From Acestrorhynchus altus (taxonomy: Eukaryota; Chordata; Actinopteri; Characiformes; Acestrorhynchidae): DNA of 64,000 nt. The notes beneath the pieces were generated by a model, which did not search any database, was not told where the DNA came from, and saw nothing but the letters and a program-made list of their open reading frames with translations. The position numbers were made by a program, and so were the translations under genes. How positions within the stretch are numbered: position 1 is the stretch's first letter; each line of letters starts with the position of its first letter. Shown piece after piece: positions 1-11,294 of the stretch. The stretch spans positions 3,605,528-3,669,527 of the forward strand of contig CM067518.1 in the NCBI GenBank assembly GCA_034509495.1, written 5' to 3'.

Positions 1-781
1 CATTCAATGCCTGGTTTCGGATTGTTTAGGATGTTGTGAGTGTGGTTGATTATGTTTATGTGGTTTTGTAAGTTGTTGTTTTTGTGTTTCTGGGTACCAC
101 CATATGTGTGAAGCTGCGTATTGTTGTTGGTTTCAGTTCGTACGTGGCTGCGTGAACGGTTGAAATTTTGATTCCGCTGAGCCATCCTGAAGGAGGCTCT
201 GCGATCATCTTTTGCATCTTTCTGTGCAATGAGACTATAAACCAAGACGTCATCTTGGAAATCTGACTCTTCAATATAAGACCCCCTGATCAGCATGATG
301 GCGCTTTTGCGCATCTCCTGAATGTGTTTTGGGGGCTCATCCGGGATTGTGCACTCTGAGATGTGTGAATTCTCCAAGATCTGTTGGTTGCCCTCTGTAT
401 CTGGGGCAGCATCATAACTATCGTCCCATTCCAGCTCCAGTAGTGTCCCACCTCGCTCTCGCTCACTGATTGAACTGGTTTCAGAAGGGGGCTGTGGTGT
501 AGGGGGCCGGGGTGGAGGAGAGTTGTGAGGTGGATCTTTCTCTTCATCTTTTGCTTTCTCAGTCTCTGGTTCATTTAACTCCTCTTCCCCACGGTATTCC
601 TCAGGTGTAGGGTTTAGTCCATCATAAGGTGCAGACCATGCCCGACATGCCTGAACGCTAGTGTTGATGATGCTGCGGGCATCGCTCAGGTAATGGAGGT
701 AGTTCTTGTCCATCAAAGGCTCTGGGTTCATCAAACGTGAGTGTCCTGCACTGTCTCCACCTGCAAAGAGGTCTTCAAGCC
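1..781 (-). CDS. fhip1a: fhip1a exon, truncated by the window edge (residue 504 onward)
   Basis: An open frame runs from the acceptor (gtctttcattccag before 781) to base 1 without a stop. It encodes LEDLFAGGDSAG, DKNYLHYLSDARSIINTSV, WSAPYDGLNPTPEEY, a Pro/Glu-rich linker, LLELEWDDSYD, PPKHIQEMRKSAIML and GSYIEESDFQDDV, then an Asn-rich tail. The remaining C-terminus lies left of the window. Confidence 0.85.
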
Positions 782-3577
782 CTGGAATGAAAGACATTAC
801 AGTTGCACTTATTTCCAAGTAGAACACCTAGATTCTAGATAAGTCCTAGATTGCTTGACTTCTAGGGGTTCCAAACAAGAACTACGCCCAGTCCTAGACA
901 AACACAGCATTCTGAATGGAGAACTAGACAACTAGAAACTAGAAAAGCATCTGCCAAAAAGGCCATCTTAAAAATCTTCATTACCCATGTTCCCCTTCAG
1001 CAGACCTTCCGTAACCTTTGACCAGAGAATGTAGTCTGGTTTAGGGGGCAGCGTTGGCGAGGGGCAGGGTTTGGGGATGAAGAAAGTAGGAGTGAGAGAG
1101 AGGAGTGCAGAGGCGCTGGAGGAATAGCAGTCTCTCTCCCTTAGTCTGCGACGCTCACGACACAGCAGGTGAGTGCATGGAATCAGATACCTGCAAGAAG
1201 AAGTAGAGAAGTTGATTGTTCAGTTGGTCTCTCCTGTTCATGACTGGCCATCTCCACCTCCAGCTCCTCTCTCTAATCACACACATCGGCACCTGGTTTC
1301 TATTGTGTAAGATCTGTGCTTGTGTTCCTCCTCCTCCACTTGTGTGCTGTTTATTCTCATCTGCAGGTCAGAACTCATAGCATGACTTCACTTGGCAATG
1401 GATGTCTGGGCCCTTAATTTATGATCTCCAAACACTTGATGAGCAGCAGTTAGACTGTAGGGCCACTCGAGCTGTGAAATTACACTACGTAAAACACAGC
1501 CCTTTGTTTTTTCTTGGACACAGAAATGTGCATGGATTCACAGTTCTAGAGGTGTGCATAATGATAAAGGGGAGGTGCCGTTAAAGCCAAGACAACAATT
1601 AAATAGCACTTTTCCACTGCATGGTACCTACATTTCTCACGTCAAACTGGCTTTTTTGTTTCTTCATTAGAGATATTTGATACCTGTAACCAGGCATTCT
1701 TGTGGTTCCAAGCAATCCAAGAAAAGGATGTGATGTGTAAAACTCGCAGAATGCTGATTGGCACTAGAGTCATTAGACAACAAGTGAAACAAACAAGCTG
1801 AAACAAAAACCCACACGTAAACACTGAAACACATGGTCATGTGATTGTGACAAGGCTATAGCAAATAACAGAAATAAGCAAACAAAAAGAAGACAAATAC
1901 AAGTAAGGCCGTGTCTTGCCTCTAAAGAAAGCAGCAGCAAGTCTAGTTCAGCTGGAAACCAAAAGAGCAAAATAAAAGGTCGGAAGGGTGCCATGAATCA
2001 CTGTCTGGACCAAGGGATTTGGCACAACACCTGGAAAAACCTCTTGACAGCAGGCCGCCTTTAGATGGGCACCCAACAACAAACCAATCAGTGTGTTGTA
2101 TAGGGAGACATAGGCCACGTGGGTGATGAGGACCAACCAGAGGTGCCAACCAGACCTAACCAGACCAAAAACACGAACCTTGGTTCAGACCTTGATTCAG
2201 ACCAAGTGTGAAAGCACCCCATGAAGAACCAGATCTCCAGCAGTATCTGCTTTTTCCCCCAGCTTGACAAAAGTTGGACATGCCTAGCTGAAGCTGATCG
2301 TGACACTTTGACAGCAGTATTCTCATTAAGGGCCAGCAAGTTGCTTCTGAAATCTCACAACCAAATGGAGAGTTTTTCTCCAGAATGTATGAAAGAAGAG
2401 GTCAGACAGGACAGAACTTTGTCCTTATACTTTGTCGACCACCTGGATGGACTACACCATCCATAGACGCTTTCATCATTAGTAGTAGCTGTTATATGGG
2501 TAAAGTACGGGAGAGGTTTTTGGAGCTGAGAACGGGTGATGAGAAGAAGACGAGGCAAAAACAGAAAGCATAGACATGTACCTGAGAATGAGCTGCAGCA
2601 TAACATCCTCGCAGTACAGTCCGATCAGTGTGCGGAACAGAGCCAGAGAAACTGTACCCAACTACAAAACACAGGGAGCAGGAGGATGAGATGCAATCAC
2701 ATTATTCACACAGTATCTGAAGTGTTCATCAATACTGTGATATAGTTCAAATGAGACTTTTAATCAATGAAAGGGGGAGGCAGGGGAGTGACAATTTTAG
2801 AGTTCACGTGTGCAAGATCCAAAGGGGAAGAAGAAAGAGTCATCCTTCACCATGTCTTTGACAAGTGGGCAACAGTACAGAGCCCGAATGCTTGCCCCCG
2901 ATAACGAGGGGTGGATCTGTTATGCTGTGGGGGCATTTCGCTAGAAATGAAATGGTCACTGAAAATCAATAGAACATTATTCTGTTATATCCTTTATCCT
3001 ATGATGGAATATTTCTATACTGATAGGAGTGGTGCATTCCAGGATGACAAGCCCCCACCCACAGGGTACCAGGGCAACCACTGTGGTAAAGAATAAGCTA
3101 TGGCCTTCACAATCACCATCTCAAAAGCTGTGGGAGATTGTGGACTGATGTATTTGGCACCACCATCATCAGAACACCATCTGAGAGGATACCTTAAGGA
3201 AGAATGGTGCCCCATCCATCCAGTTCATTTTGTTGTATTTCTATTGGTCCATTCATCACTTAAATTTGGACACCATGTAAAGGAAAACTGCCAGAATCAG
3301 ATTTGATCAATAAATGTCATAAAACGAACATGACAAAGAATGACTTTGTATCACCTGAAAAGGTGTGTTGATTCTGCTGACTAGAGTGTCGAGGATGTTC
3401 ACGTTGTCATGGCGATGTCTGAGGATGAAGATGAGGAAGGTCTGGAGGAGGGCGGGGTCAGTGATACTTCGCAAGAACAGCTCCAGATACGCAGTCGTTG
3501 TCATCACTTCCTCCAATGTCAGCTGACCAAGCAACAGAAAGTTGAGAACACACTTAGACTTAGAACAAAGAGTACAA

Positions 3578-3664
<87 letters not shown>

Positions 3665-5393
3665 TGTGTTAGTTACATAAAACATGAAATGATTGAGGAA
3701 ACACTCACAGTCTCACCTTATGTAATGCAGGAGCCATGACTGGCACTAGGAAACCATTATAGATGTAACCAAGCAGCTGATCTCTGATAGTGGGGTGGGC
3801 CACCTAATAACAGACACACACACACACACACACACACTGGCCTTAGACTGTCAGGGTTGTTTAACAGCGCCTGACAAAGTAGTATAATAACAACTATGAA
3901 AGTGCTTTATCTGATGGACATGCAGACATGCAAAGCTGTGTGATCTATAGGGGGAAACTGTGGTGGTTGCGATGCTGTTGTTACACAGTTGTTGAGGTTT
4001 TCTAGGTGGTTGCTATGGAGTTGTTTGGTGGTTGATAGGTGGTTGCTATGTTGTTGCTATGCAGTTGATAAGGCATCACAGGTAATTGGTACAGTGTTGC
4101 TAAGGTGGTGTTAGATGGTTATTATGGTATAACAGATGGTTGTTACTGTGTTTATATGTTATATTTAGGTAGTTCATATGGTATTGTTAGTTGGTCACAA
4201 CTGTGTTAATTGAGGGTTGCAACAGCATCCCAGGAGGTTGCTTAGAATTTGCTAAGTGTTTCCTTTGATGTTGCTTATTGGCTGCTAAATGGTTGTTATG
4301 GTATCCCAGATAGTTGATATGGTGTCATAGTTGATTGTGATGGTTTCATAGGGTTCTTGCAGTGATGTTAAGTGAGTGCTAGATGGGTGCTATAGTATTT
4401 CATGGTGTCTGCTATGATATTTCTGGTGGTTGCTATGATATTGCTTTACTAGGTAGTTGCCACAGCATTCAAGGTGTTTAATATGGTATCTCAGACACTT
4501 GCTAGGGTAGCTGGGGTGTTACTAGGGAGTTGCTGAAACAAAAGGAATACTGGCATATCTGACAGGGATTACAAGGGGCGGGGCAAAAAACAAGTATGAC
4601 ATGGTGAAGGTGGAATAGGTAACGTAAGGTAAACACACAAGGAGGACATGAGGGTGGCTACGCCTTACATGGAGGGTGTGTGTATGTGTGAGCTTCACCT
4701 TGCACACGGTGCTACAGAAGTGTAGAGAGTTGAGAAACTGGATGAGGGCAGGAACCTGCATCCAATCAGCTTGCTCTAAACAGTGCCATCCTTCACTGTA
4801 AACCTCTAGCTTAGCCGGGAGCCAAGAATACAGCCCACTGAGACCTGTAGCCAAGACCTGCACACATACACACACAAACAATATACATACTTTTCTATAA
4901 AATTGACATATTAATTGTTTCCCAAAATTTCAAGTTTCTGAGATCAAAGCAAAATCATTAATAAATCATCTATAAACAATAATAATGTACAATGTATAAC
5001 AGTTAATTATATAAATGAGAAAATATAATAAAAATATGATAGTAGTTCCCGTTTTTTTTCCCTCCTGTAATAACTCAGCCACTTTGCACTGCTGTATCTG
5101 TATTTACAAATCAGTGATTCTCACAGAGCAGAAGGGGTTAAACCGTTCAGTGTTCTATGTATTTTGGTTGTTTATAAACAACCTCTGTGAGGAGTAAATG
5201 CCTGTGATATTAATGTCATATATGCAAAGTGTTACTGAATTTTTTGTAAATAATTGGCCAGAAGGTCAAATAAACACCACAATTTAAAAACTTCTTTGAC
5301 AATTATTTGATGATTCAGGCTTTAAAGTGTATGTATGTAAGGAATGTATTAAACTTCAATCCAATTAGCCATAGTTATTATAATACTACTAAC

Positions 5394-5438
<45 letters not shown>

Positions 5439-5705
5439 CACAACCCACCCTAAGAAACACAGCATTTAACATTCCCTCACACATGGTCTCCTCTGCACGT
5501 GGATTTATTTGGGTCAGTGGCATCAGGAGCATGAAAACCACGGAATAATCCCACAGTAAAAGCACTCTGTTTCTAAACTGCAGAAATCCCGTGACTGGGA
5601 TTAAAATCCCACTCAGATTAAGAGAGCGGGAGGTGGGGGTGGGGAAGCTACCATGCTGCTTTGTTTTTGTAATGCAATCAGTCCCTTTGCGGGTCACCAA
5701 GTTTG

Positions 5706-5774
<69 letters not shown>

Positions 5775-5881
5775 TCAAGCCTAACTGGGTGGGCACTGAA
5801 TTCAGGGGAATTTTATGGCACCCAGCCAGTGATTGTATTGAATCCCACAACATCTCTCTGTCTCTCTGTCTCTCTGCCCCC

Positions 5882-5923
<42 letters not shown>

Positions 5924-6552
5924 GTATGATTGCAGTGTTATTGGGAAGGAAGATAAAGGTTACCAGGAACAATAAAGGTGTCGGATGAAACGCAACATGA
6001 GTCTAAATGAGTCTCAGCACTTTGACTCCCAGTCGAAAAGGTCCTTAATGATGCTGTGTGATAATCCATCCCATGCAGCTTGAATATTTGAACTCAGTGT
6101 AGATTCAGTGATAGGGAGTGTTAATGGCGTTTCCAGTAGCACCCCACACATTATAGATCTGGCAGTGACACTTGCCATGGCATAGTATCTGTGTCTTCAA
6201 CCTAACATTCTGTCACTGAATGCAATCAGATCCTCACAGCAATGCTACAAAATGTAATAGAGACTCTTCCCTCAACAGTAGAGACAGTTACTCCAACAAA
6301 TGATTCACAAGAAACAGTGTGTCCCAATATATTTGACACAGTTAGTGTAGAACTAAGTAACAGTGGTTTTGAGCATGCTTTAACCAATCACATTTCAGAA
6401 CTAGAACTGTTGTATTCTCAATACCTGGCAGCTACTGGAGAAGTTACATCACTGCTTTTCCAGTTCACCACAAAGTACCTCAACAAGGCTGACACAACGG
6501 AGTCTGAGTTATCACAGTATAAACCATTCACTATTCTCTCTATCTCTCTCTC

Positions 6553-6610
<58 letters not shown>

Positions 6611-8039
6611 CCTGCAACCACATATTTCATAGCTCTAATATTACGTTTTCTATAAAGAGGGTTCTTTGATTCTCAGCACAACAGAGAACAACTGCTAACC
6701 AGGAAAGGAAACCAATTAAGCATACAAACAATTCTGTGAGTTCTCATGGTTCTATATAGTACCACTGCCTTTGCTAAAGAACCCTTGAAGAACACGTTTA
6801 TAGTGTAGGACCAAAATTAATATAGTGGTGGGATTTCTGTAAAGCCTTTTTGTGACATCTCGTATAGCGATATGTAAATAAACTTTGATTGATTAATTGA
6901 TTGATTATTATAATCATTACGCATAAATTGAAATATTTCAAGCCTTTTTTATTTTATTATAAGGCTTATAAGTCAGTGTGGGCAGATGCTGAGTCCTGCT
7001 GGAAAAGAAATTCAGCATCTCCCTAAAGCTCGTCAGCTGATGGAAGCATAAAATAAAACACGGCCGATGATAAATCATCACAGCCTGAGGCTCCAGACAC
7101 CTTGGATTCTGTGTCTCCTCACTCAACCTCCAGACTCTCGGAGATTGAGTTGAGACTCTAGGCCTCTTGATTTCCAAATTCAATGCAAAATTTACTTTCA
7201 TCTGAAAAGACGACTTTGGAGCTCTGATCAACACTCCGGTTCTTTTTCTCCTTATTCCAGATCAGATGCTTCAGGAGGGGCTTTATTTTAGATGTCTGTG
7301 TGTGGTGGCTCTTGATGCTCTCGATACACAGAAAGGCTGTGTATGGTCCAGTCTCACTGATGAACACACAAGGCCTGCAATCTGATTCTGGATCAACAGG
7401 CCTACTTTGTGAATGCAGACTCAGAGAACAATTCCCCTACAGTCAGGTTTGCTGGCTCACTTAATCCTGCTGTTAAAGCCGCAATCAAGGGTTCACAGTA
7501 CTGCAACTACAGCGGCTCAGCGGGACTCCTGAAATGAGCAGTCTCTGTCCAGCTACAGGCCACTACAGGCTGGGTGTTTTAGCAGATCTTACATTCCAAA
7601 ATGTGTATCACCATTGCAGCCCTTTTTCATTTTTGACATAAAGTAAATCTGGTAGATATTCTTTACATTGTATCAAAATGTCATGATAAATGGACCACTC
7701 CAAACACACTCTAAAATCTTTTGACATTGACGTTCACTGAAAACGAAGAAGATTCCCTTGTCCTGTAAAGGCACCACAATGAAAACAAGTTTTTTTTTAG
7801 GACAGCAGCGATATAACATTGCGACACTGAGGTATCTGTACTACCTATGTGAGCTAACGTTGTGTTGTTTGTAGCATGTTTCTATAAAATTTTCCACTCA
7901 TTATGTCACAGCAACCCACAGGTGTTGCACTTTAAGAAAAAACTTTCCCTTTAGATTCAGATTGAACACGCATTCATTCCACAGCAGTACATCAGGATTC
8001 ATTCTCTGCATTTAACCCTAAATGCAATCTGTGGCATTG

Positions 8040-8086
<47 letters not shown>

Positions 8087-10137
8087 TTGACTAGGGCAGT
8101 GAGAACACACACCTGGAGAGGTGGCACCTCAGCACTCAGGGAGCAGTTGGAGATTACCTGCTGAAGGCCACCTCCAGCACTGATACTTGGTTTGGGGCAT
8201 TCAAACCAGCGAACGTCTGGTCCCAAGGCCACTGTTCTAACTTTATGCCAAGTCTGCCCCCCACAATGCAAACACTAGACACCAAACATACAGTCGTGTG
8301 AAAAAAATAGGACACCCTACAAAAACATTTGTTTTTTTTATTTATATGAACAGTATTGCGGGACGGAGGTGATGTATCCAAATGCCTAAAACTGAAGAAA
8401 TGTCTTAAAAATCATTTGTAAAATATATGAATTCAAGCACAATATTCTGGTGAGAAAGAGGGCAAGATCCAGGCTTTCAGATAGACTATAGATGCAGATT
8501 CGTCTGGGGAGGGATTTATAAAGTTCTCGGAACAATTAGAAATTTGATGATAAAGGAGGGAACCAATGCTGTTACAAGGCTTCAGGGTTTGATCTAATTT
8601 TGTCACAAGACTGTATTTTTGATGTTTGGCTTCAAGAAAGGCTTCAATGAAATTTGATTGTCTATCAATATTAGTGATCAATGGTTACAAACCAATGCCA
8701 CTCCCACTCACCGGGCAGAAGTAAGTGTTCTGGGCAATGTGATCGGCCACAACGGCGTTGCGTGCAGAAAGGGCCATGATGAGCGTAAGTGCATCCCTGG
8801 CCTGCATGCCCACTGGCCCGTCCCGGTGAACAAAGGGCACGAGCAGTGAGAAGAGCAGGAAGTTGGCAGCTCCCTGGTCCTGGCTGCTGTGGAAGAAGAG
8901 TTCCAGCACTGAGGCATCCCGCGCCAGCACAAGGCACAGCTGGTGCAGCAGCCGCACCAGCTCCACCTCCACCGCCGGGCCCATGGGCCCAACTGCAGAG
9001 CTTCTACTGGGCCCTAGGGCACAGGAGGGCCCCACAGTGCAGGGGCCAGAGCAGGCAGACAGCAGCATCATGAGAGGCTTGAGGATGGGCTTGTGGTGTA
9101 AGAGCGGCTGCCGAGCCTGACCCACCAGCATCTCGTACATGCGCAGCTGCTCCAGCTTCATGTCGTCAGTGAACTCACGCCGTAGACTCCACAGGAACAG
9201 CTTCTCCATCACGTTTTCCACCACTACAAACTCCAGGATTGGGCCCATTGCTCCACCAACACCACACTCCTCCTCCATCAACAGGAAGAGCATGTGTTCC
9301 ACATAATTCTGTACGGCACTAGCCTCGTCACCAGGGATCGGGCCCAAGCGGCAGGGTGGGAGGCCAACACCACCATTACTACGCATGGGATCATGCTTCT
9401 CCAGGATGCGTAAAACCTTTGAGAGGGAAAGTGAAGGACACACTGATTAACTCTCATCATCTCTCGTCATTTATATATTAGCTTCTTCACTTCTTCACAT
9501 TTTTACCTGAATAATTCATGTGTTGCACAATCTTAAAGGGTCGATATCATAGAAAAAAAAATTAAATACAAACGGGGGTGGTGTGTTAGTGTGTGTTGCA
9601 CAGCTATGAGTGGATCAGACACAGCAGTGCTGCTGGAGTGTTTAAACCCCTCAGTGTCCCTGCGGGACCAACCAGGAACCAGAGCATGACCTGCACAAAC
9701 TGTGCAGAAACAGATGAGCTTCTGTCTCTGACTTTACATCTACAAGGTGGAGCAACTGGGTCGGAGGGTCTAATAGAGTGGACAGTGAGTGGACACAGTG
9801 TTTAAACACTCCAGCAGCACTGCTGTGTCTGATCCACGTGGACCAGTGAACCACTAAAACACAGTGAACTAACACCAGCAGATGACATGGCCCCCTGAAA
9901 CATCACAGACTGCAGAAACCTTCACGGAGGGGGTCATCTTTTCCATGGTTCCATCCATTTCTTTTTGGTCCTACATGTTCTATAATAAAAGCAGGTAAAT
10001 AGTCCTGAATGTAGCAGGGAATGGTTACTTGTGCCCAGTGGTTTTTGAAGACGATCATGCATGTCTCTGGATCCACACCCCTCAGGTTCAGGGTCCGGCC
10101 TCTGTCGCCAACCGAGACCACAGATGCCATCATCCTT
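1..10137 (-). CDS. fhip1a: fhip1a, FHF complex subunit FHIP1A (FAM160A1), 3' end outside window
   Basis: Eight coding exons on the minus strand: 10133-10029, 9416-8712, 4857-4699, 3803-3717, 3522-3355, 2661-2582, 1190-985 and 781-1. All reading phases join, giving about 763 visible residues of a longer protein. Recognisable blocks are GVDPETCMIVFKNHWAQ (exon 1), SAVQNYVEHMLFLL and DQGAANFL (exon 2), YIYNGFLVPVMAPALHK, EEVMTTTAYLELFLRS and YIEESDFQDDV. They belong to the RAI16-like/FHIP family, an alpha-solenoid protein that joins FTS (AKTIP) and Hook proteins to link dynein to Rab5 endosomes. FHIP1A is preferred over its paralogue FHIP1B because sh3d19 is the neighbour, as I recall for human 4q31.3; the protein alone does not settle this. 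The gene is head to head with sh3d19. The start is taken at the ATG at 10133; an upstream exon may add a few residues. Confidence 0.85.
985..1190 (-). CDS. fhip1a: fhip1a exon (residues 435-504)
   Basis: Continues R-YLIPCTHLLCRERR, then ERDCYSSSASALLSLTP, a Pro-rich stretch and DYILWSKVTEGLLKGNM. The acceptor is cttcttgcag and the donor ATGG|GTAATG. The R/YLIPC join across the phase-2 splice is as expected for the family. Confidence 0.87.
2582..2661 (-). CDS. fhip1a: fhip1a exon (residues 409-434)
   Basis: Encodes LGTVSLALFRTLIG then LYCEDVMLQLILR. The acceptor chosen is gtgttttgtag before 2661 because it restores phase 0 with the preceding exon and matches the family spacing; a second AG ten bases further in would break the frame. 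The donor is CTCAG|GTACAT, phase 2. Confidence 0.87.
3355..3522 (-). CDS. fhip1a: fhip1a exon (residues 353-408)
   Basis: 56 codons starting LTLEEVMTTTAYLELFLRS and ending LVSRINTPFQ. The acceptor is tgcttggtcag and the donor CAG|GTGATA. A long CA tract (minus-strand sense) lies about 60 bases upstream, inside the preceding intron. Confidence 0.9.
3579..3662. repeat. (TG)n microsatellite in fhip1a intron
   Basis: About 42 uninterrupted TG units, between the fhip1a exons at 3355-3522 and 3717-3803. Confidence 0.98.
3717..3803 (-). CDS. fhip1a: fhip1a exon (residues 324-352)
   Basis: This exon of 29 codons encodes VAHPTIRDQLLGYIYNGF followed by LVPVMAPALHK. The acceptor is ctgttattag and the donor AAG|GTGAGA. 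It has only lysine-terminated, phase-0 edges and fits exactly between its neighbours. Confidence 0.9.
3950..4530. repeat. Degenerate GTTGCTATGG-type minisatellite in fhip1a intron
   Basis: Many diverged copies of units such as GGTTGCTATGGTATC, GTTGTTATGGTATCCCAGAT and GGTTGCTATGATATT fill this intron. Spacing is irregular (roughly 30-40 bases), which suggests an old array. Confidence 0.75.
4699..4857 (-). CDS. fhip1a: fhip1a exon (residues 271-323)
   Basis: The exon is 53 whole codons from VLATGLSGLYSWLP to FLNSLHFCSTVCK. On the minus strand the acceptor is a TG-rich run (tgtgtgtatgtgtgcag) and the donor is AAG|GTGAAG. Both edges are phase 0. Confidence 0.88.
5395..5921. repeat. Cluster of simple repeats: (AAT)n, (TG)n, (TC)n
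   Basis: (AAT)n at 5395-5438, (GT)n at 5708-5773 and (TC)n at 5886-5921, in the 3.9 kb fhip1a intron. Long translations of this stretch consist of poly-Tyr, His-Thr and Glu-Arg and are not genes. Confidence 0.95.
6534..6607. repeat. (TC)n microsatellite
   Basis: About 35 TC units with two interruptions, fhip1a intron. Confidence 0.95.
6655..6915. mobile_element. GGTTCTTT-type MITE relic followed by a LINE/SINE-like 3' tail
   Basis: 6655-6800 carries GGTTCTTTGATTCTC near one end and AAAGAACCCTTGAAGAAC near the other. 6840-6915 ends TGTAAATAAACTTTGATTGA with repeated GATT, the form of a non-LTR retroelement tail. Family names are not assigned. Confidence 0.5.
7080..7420. mobile_element. Decayed DNA-transposon fragment in fhip1a intron
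   Basis: The reverse strand gives fragments resembling a transposase DDE region (for example FSDESKFCIEFGNQEA). No intact frame. Confidence 0.5.
7930..8275. repeat. Dispersed teleost repeat with internal (CA)n
   Basis: TCTGCATTTAACCCTAAATG followed by (AC)n at 8041-8084, then CACACCTGGAGAGGTGG and CTGGTCCCAAGGCCACTG. This order is a familiar dispersed repeat in fish DNA; part of a similar unit occurs at 41230-41360. Confidence 0.6.
8280..8710. other. fhip1a intron sequence without a recognised element
   Basis: AT-rich sequence. The only notable motif is GTGTGAAAAAAATAGGACAC at 8295-8314, which resembles ends of Tc1-like copies seen elsewhere in the window (for example near 16500 and 23265). 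Confidence 0.4.
8712..9416 (-). CDS. fhip1a: fhip1a large exon (residues 36-270)
   Basis: This 705-base exon is open throughout, with acceptor ctctcaaag before 9416 and donor CCG|GTGAGT after 8712. It encodes LRILEKHDPM, EKLFLWSLRREFTDDMK, LLHHKPILKPLMMLLSAC and NTYFCP, all strongly FHIP-like. Between LLSACSG and the next conserved helix there is a Gly/Pro/Ser-rich stretch (about residues 147-170) that looks like a lineage-specific loop. The exon is GC-rich compared with its flanks. Confidence 0.9.
9570..9885. mobile_element. Palindromic dispersed repeat, copy 1
   Basis: Holds GTGGATCAGACACAGCAGTG at one end and CACTGCTGTGTCTGATCCAC near the other, an inverted repeat of at least 20 bases, plus GTTTAAAC. 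Copies recur at 12780-13010 and 61310-61720. Likely non-autonomous DNA transposon; family not named. Confidence 0.7.
10029..10137 (-). CDS. fhip1a: fhip1a first confident coding exon (residues 1-35)
   Basis: The 3' splice site reads ctcactcaccag before 10137, and two ATG codons in a row follow at 10133 and 10130. The exon encodes GVDPETCMIVFKNHWAQ near its end and closes on a CAA|GTAACC donor in phase 0. The Gly-Val-Asp-Pro-Glu-Thr-Cys block is the family's N-terminal signature. Confidence 0.82.
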
Positions 10138-10385
10138 CTGGTGAGTGAGAGGAGCTACACCATAATGCAGATGGTCAGATAGTTGGCTCTGCTTCATCAC
10201 GTCCAAACGGCAGTGGAAAGGCTGGATACGGTGGCGAACTGGATTGAAGGAAAGTGAAAATATGAAAATTACAAATTCTATTAACTCCATACAAGAACAG
10301 TCGTACATACTATATTACGTTTGATATATGACAGTTTCAGGATTTCACAACTGGATAATAAGCCTTTGATCTCTGACTGCAGTGT

Positions 10386-10631
10386 TTAAAGGAATACTTC
10401 AGTGTTTTCCAGTCGATTGTCTAACTGCTGTATTCAGTGTTGAGTTAATTATTAAATTAAAAATCCATAAATCAAGCAAATCAAGTAGGCTTTCATTGCA
10501 AGGGTGCTTTGAATCAACACTTTTTTTTCCCTCTGTGTACGAGGGAATTCCTGCCTGTGATGACTGACTGTACACTACACACGTTCCAGATATGGAACGA
10601 GAAACAGGATTAAAGTATTCCTTTAATAAAG
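10386..10631. mobile_element. TTTAAAGGAATACTTCA MITE, copy 1
   Basis: Begins TTTAAAGGAATACTTCAGTG and ends TTAAAGTATTCCTTTAA, giving terminal inverted repeats of about 15 bases. A related element is at 37742-37886, and single ends occur at 10947 and 36143. Confidence 0.75.
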
Positions 10632-10787
10632 TAAATGTGTTTTTGTTAGATGGTCCCTGTTCTGTTTATACTACATCTGTTCCCTGATCTGACTTCCTCC
10701 TTCACAGACGCAGAGGCCCTTCCCTACAGGGTGGAGGCCCCGGCGCCGACATTGCCAGCATTCCACAGCATTCCTTACAATTCCTAC

Positions 10788-10822
10788 CTCGAGACAGTCA
10801 TGGCTGCAGGTGGAGTCCAGTG
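10788..10822 (-). CDS. Candidate alternative first coding exon of fhip1a
   Basis: On the minus strand an acceptor with a strong CT tract (from the GA array at 10834-10889) is followed by 35 bases containing GCAGCC-ATG, then a donor GAG|GTAGGA. Spliced to 10137 it reads M-T-V-S-R-R-M-M-A-S in frame with fhip1a. Short and unsupported by homology; it may be 5' UTR or chance. Confidence 0.3.
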
Positions 10823-10830
10823 CTGAAATA

Positions 10831-10833
<3 letters not shown>

Positions 10834-10889
<56 letters not shown>
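10834..10889. repeat. (GA)n microsatellite
   Basis: About 28 GA units; on the minus strand it is a CT tract directly before a candidate acceptor at 10823. Confidence 0.97.
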
Positions 10890-10891
<2 letters not shown>

Positions 10892-11244
10892 AAAATCCTT
10901 GCAGTCCTGACAGTGATGTCTGGGTCAGAAAGGATAATGTAATTTAAAGGAATACTGCGTTGATTAATTCCCACATATTTCTCCTCTGATCATAAACCCG
11001 TGTACAATGGGCAGCCAAGAGGCTGCTGAACTGACCAACTCAGTGACTTTCTATTATAAGCCAGTTATAATAAGGGTATTAAAGAATAAATATGAATCAT
11101 ATTTAGATTCTCCTGACTCTCACACAATGGTGTGTTGTCAGATTTTAAGCTTAATCAGAAATGGGGGTTTTTATCTCTCACCAGGAGCCTGGGAGCGGGT
11201 TAGGATAGACAACAAATCCATCAATCTGTGGAGTAATCTCTCTT

Positions 11245-11294
<50 letters not shown>

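Noticed and set aside
5389..5975. A 177-codon minus-strand frame and plus-strand frames with poly-Cys-Val
   Set aside because: Made of (AAT)n, (TG)n and (TC)n arrays; no conserved domain.
8789..9120. Pro/Ala-rich plus-strand frames
   Set aside because: They are antisense shadows of the GC-rich fhip1a exon at 8712-9416.
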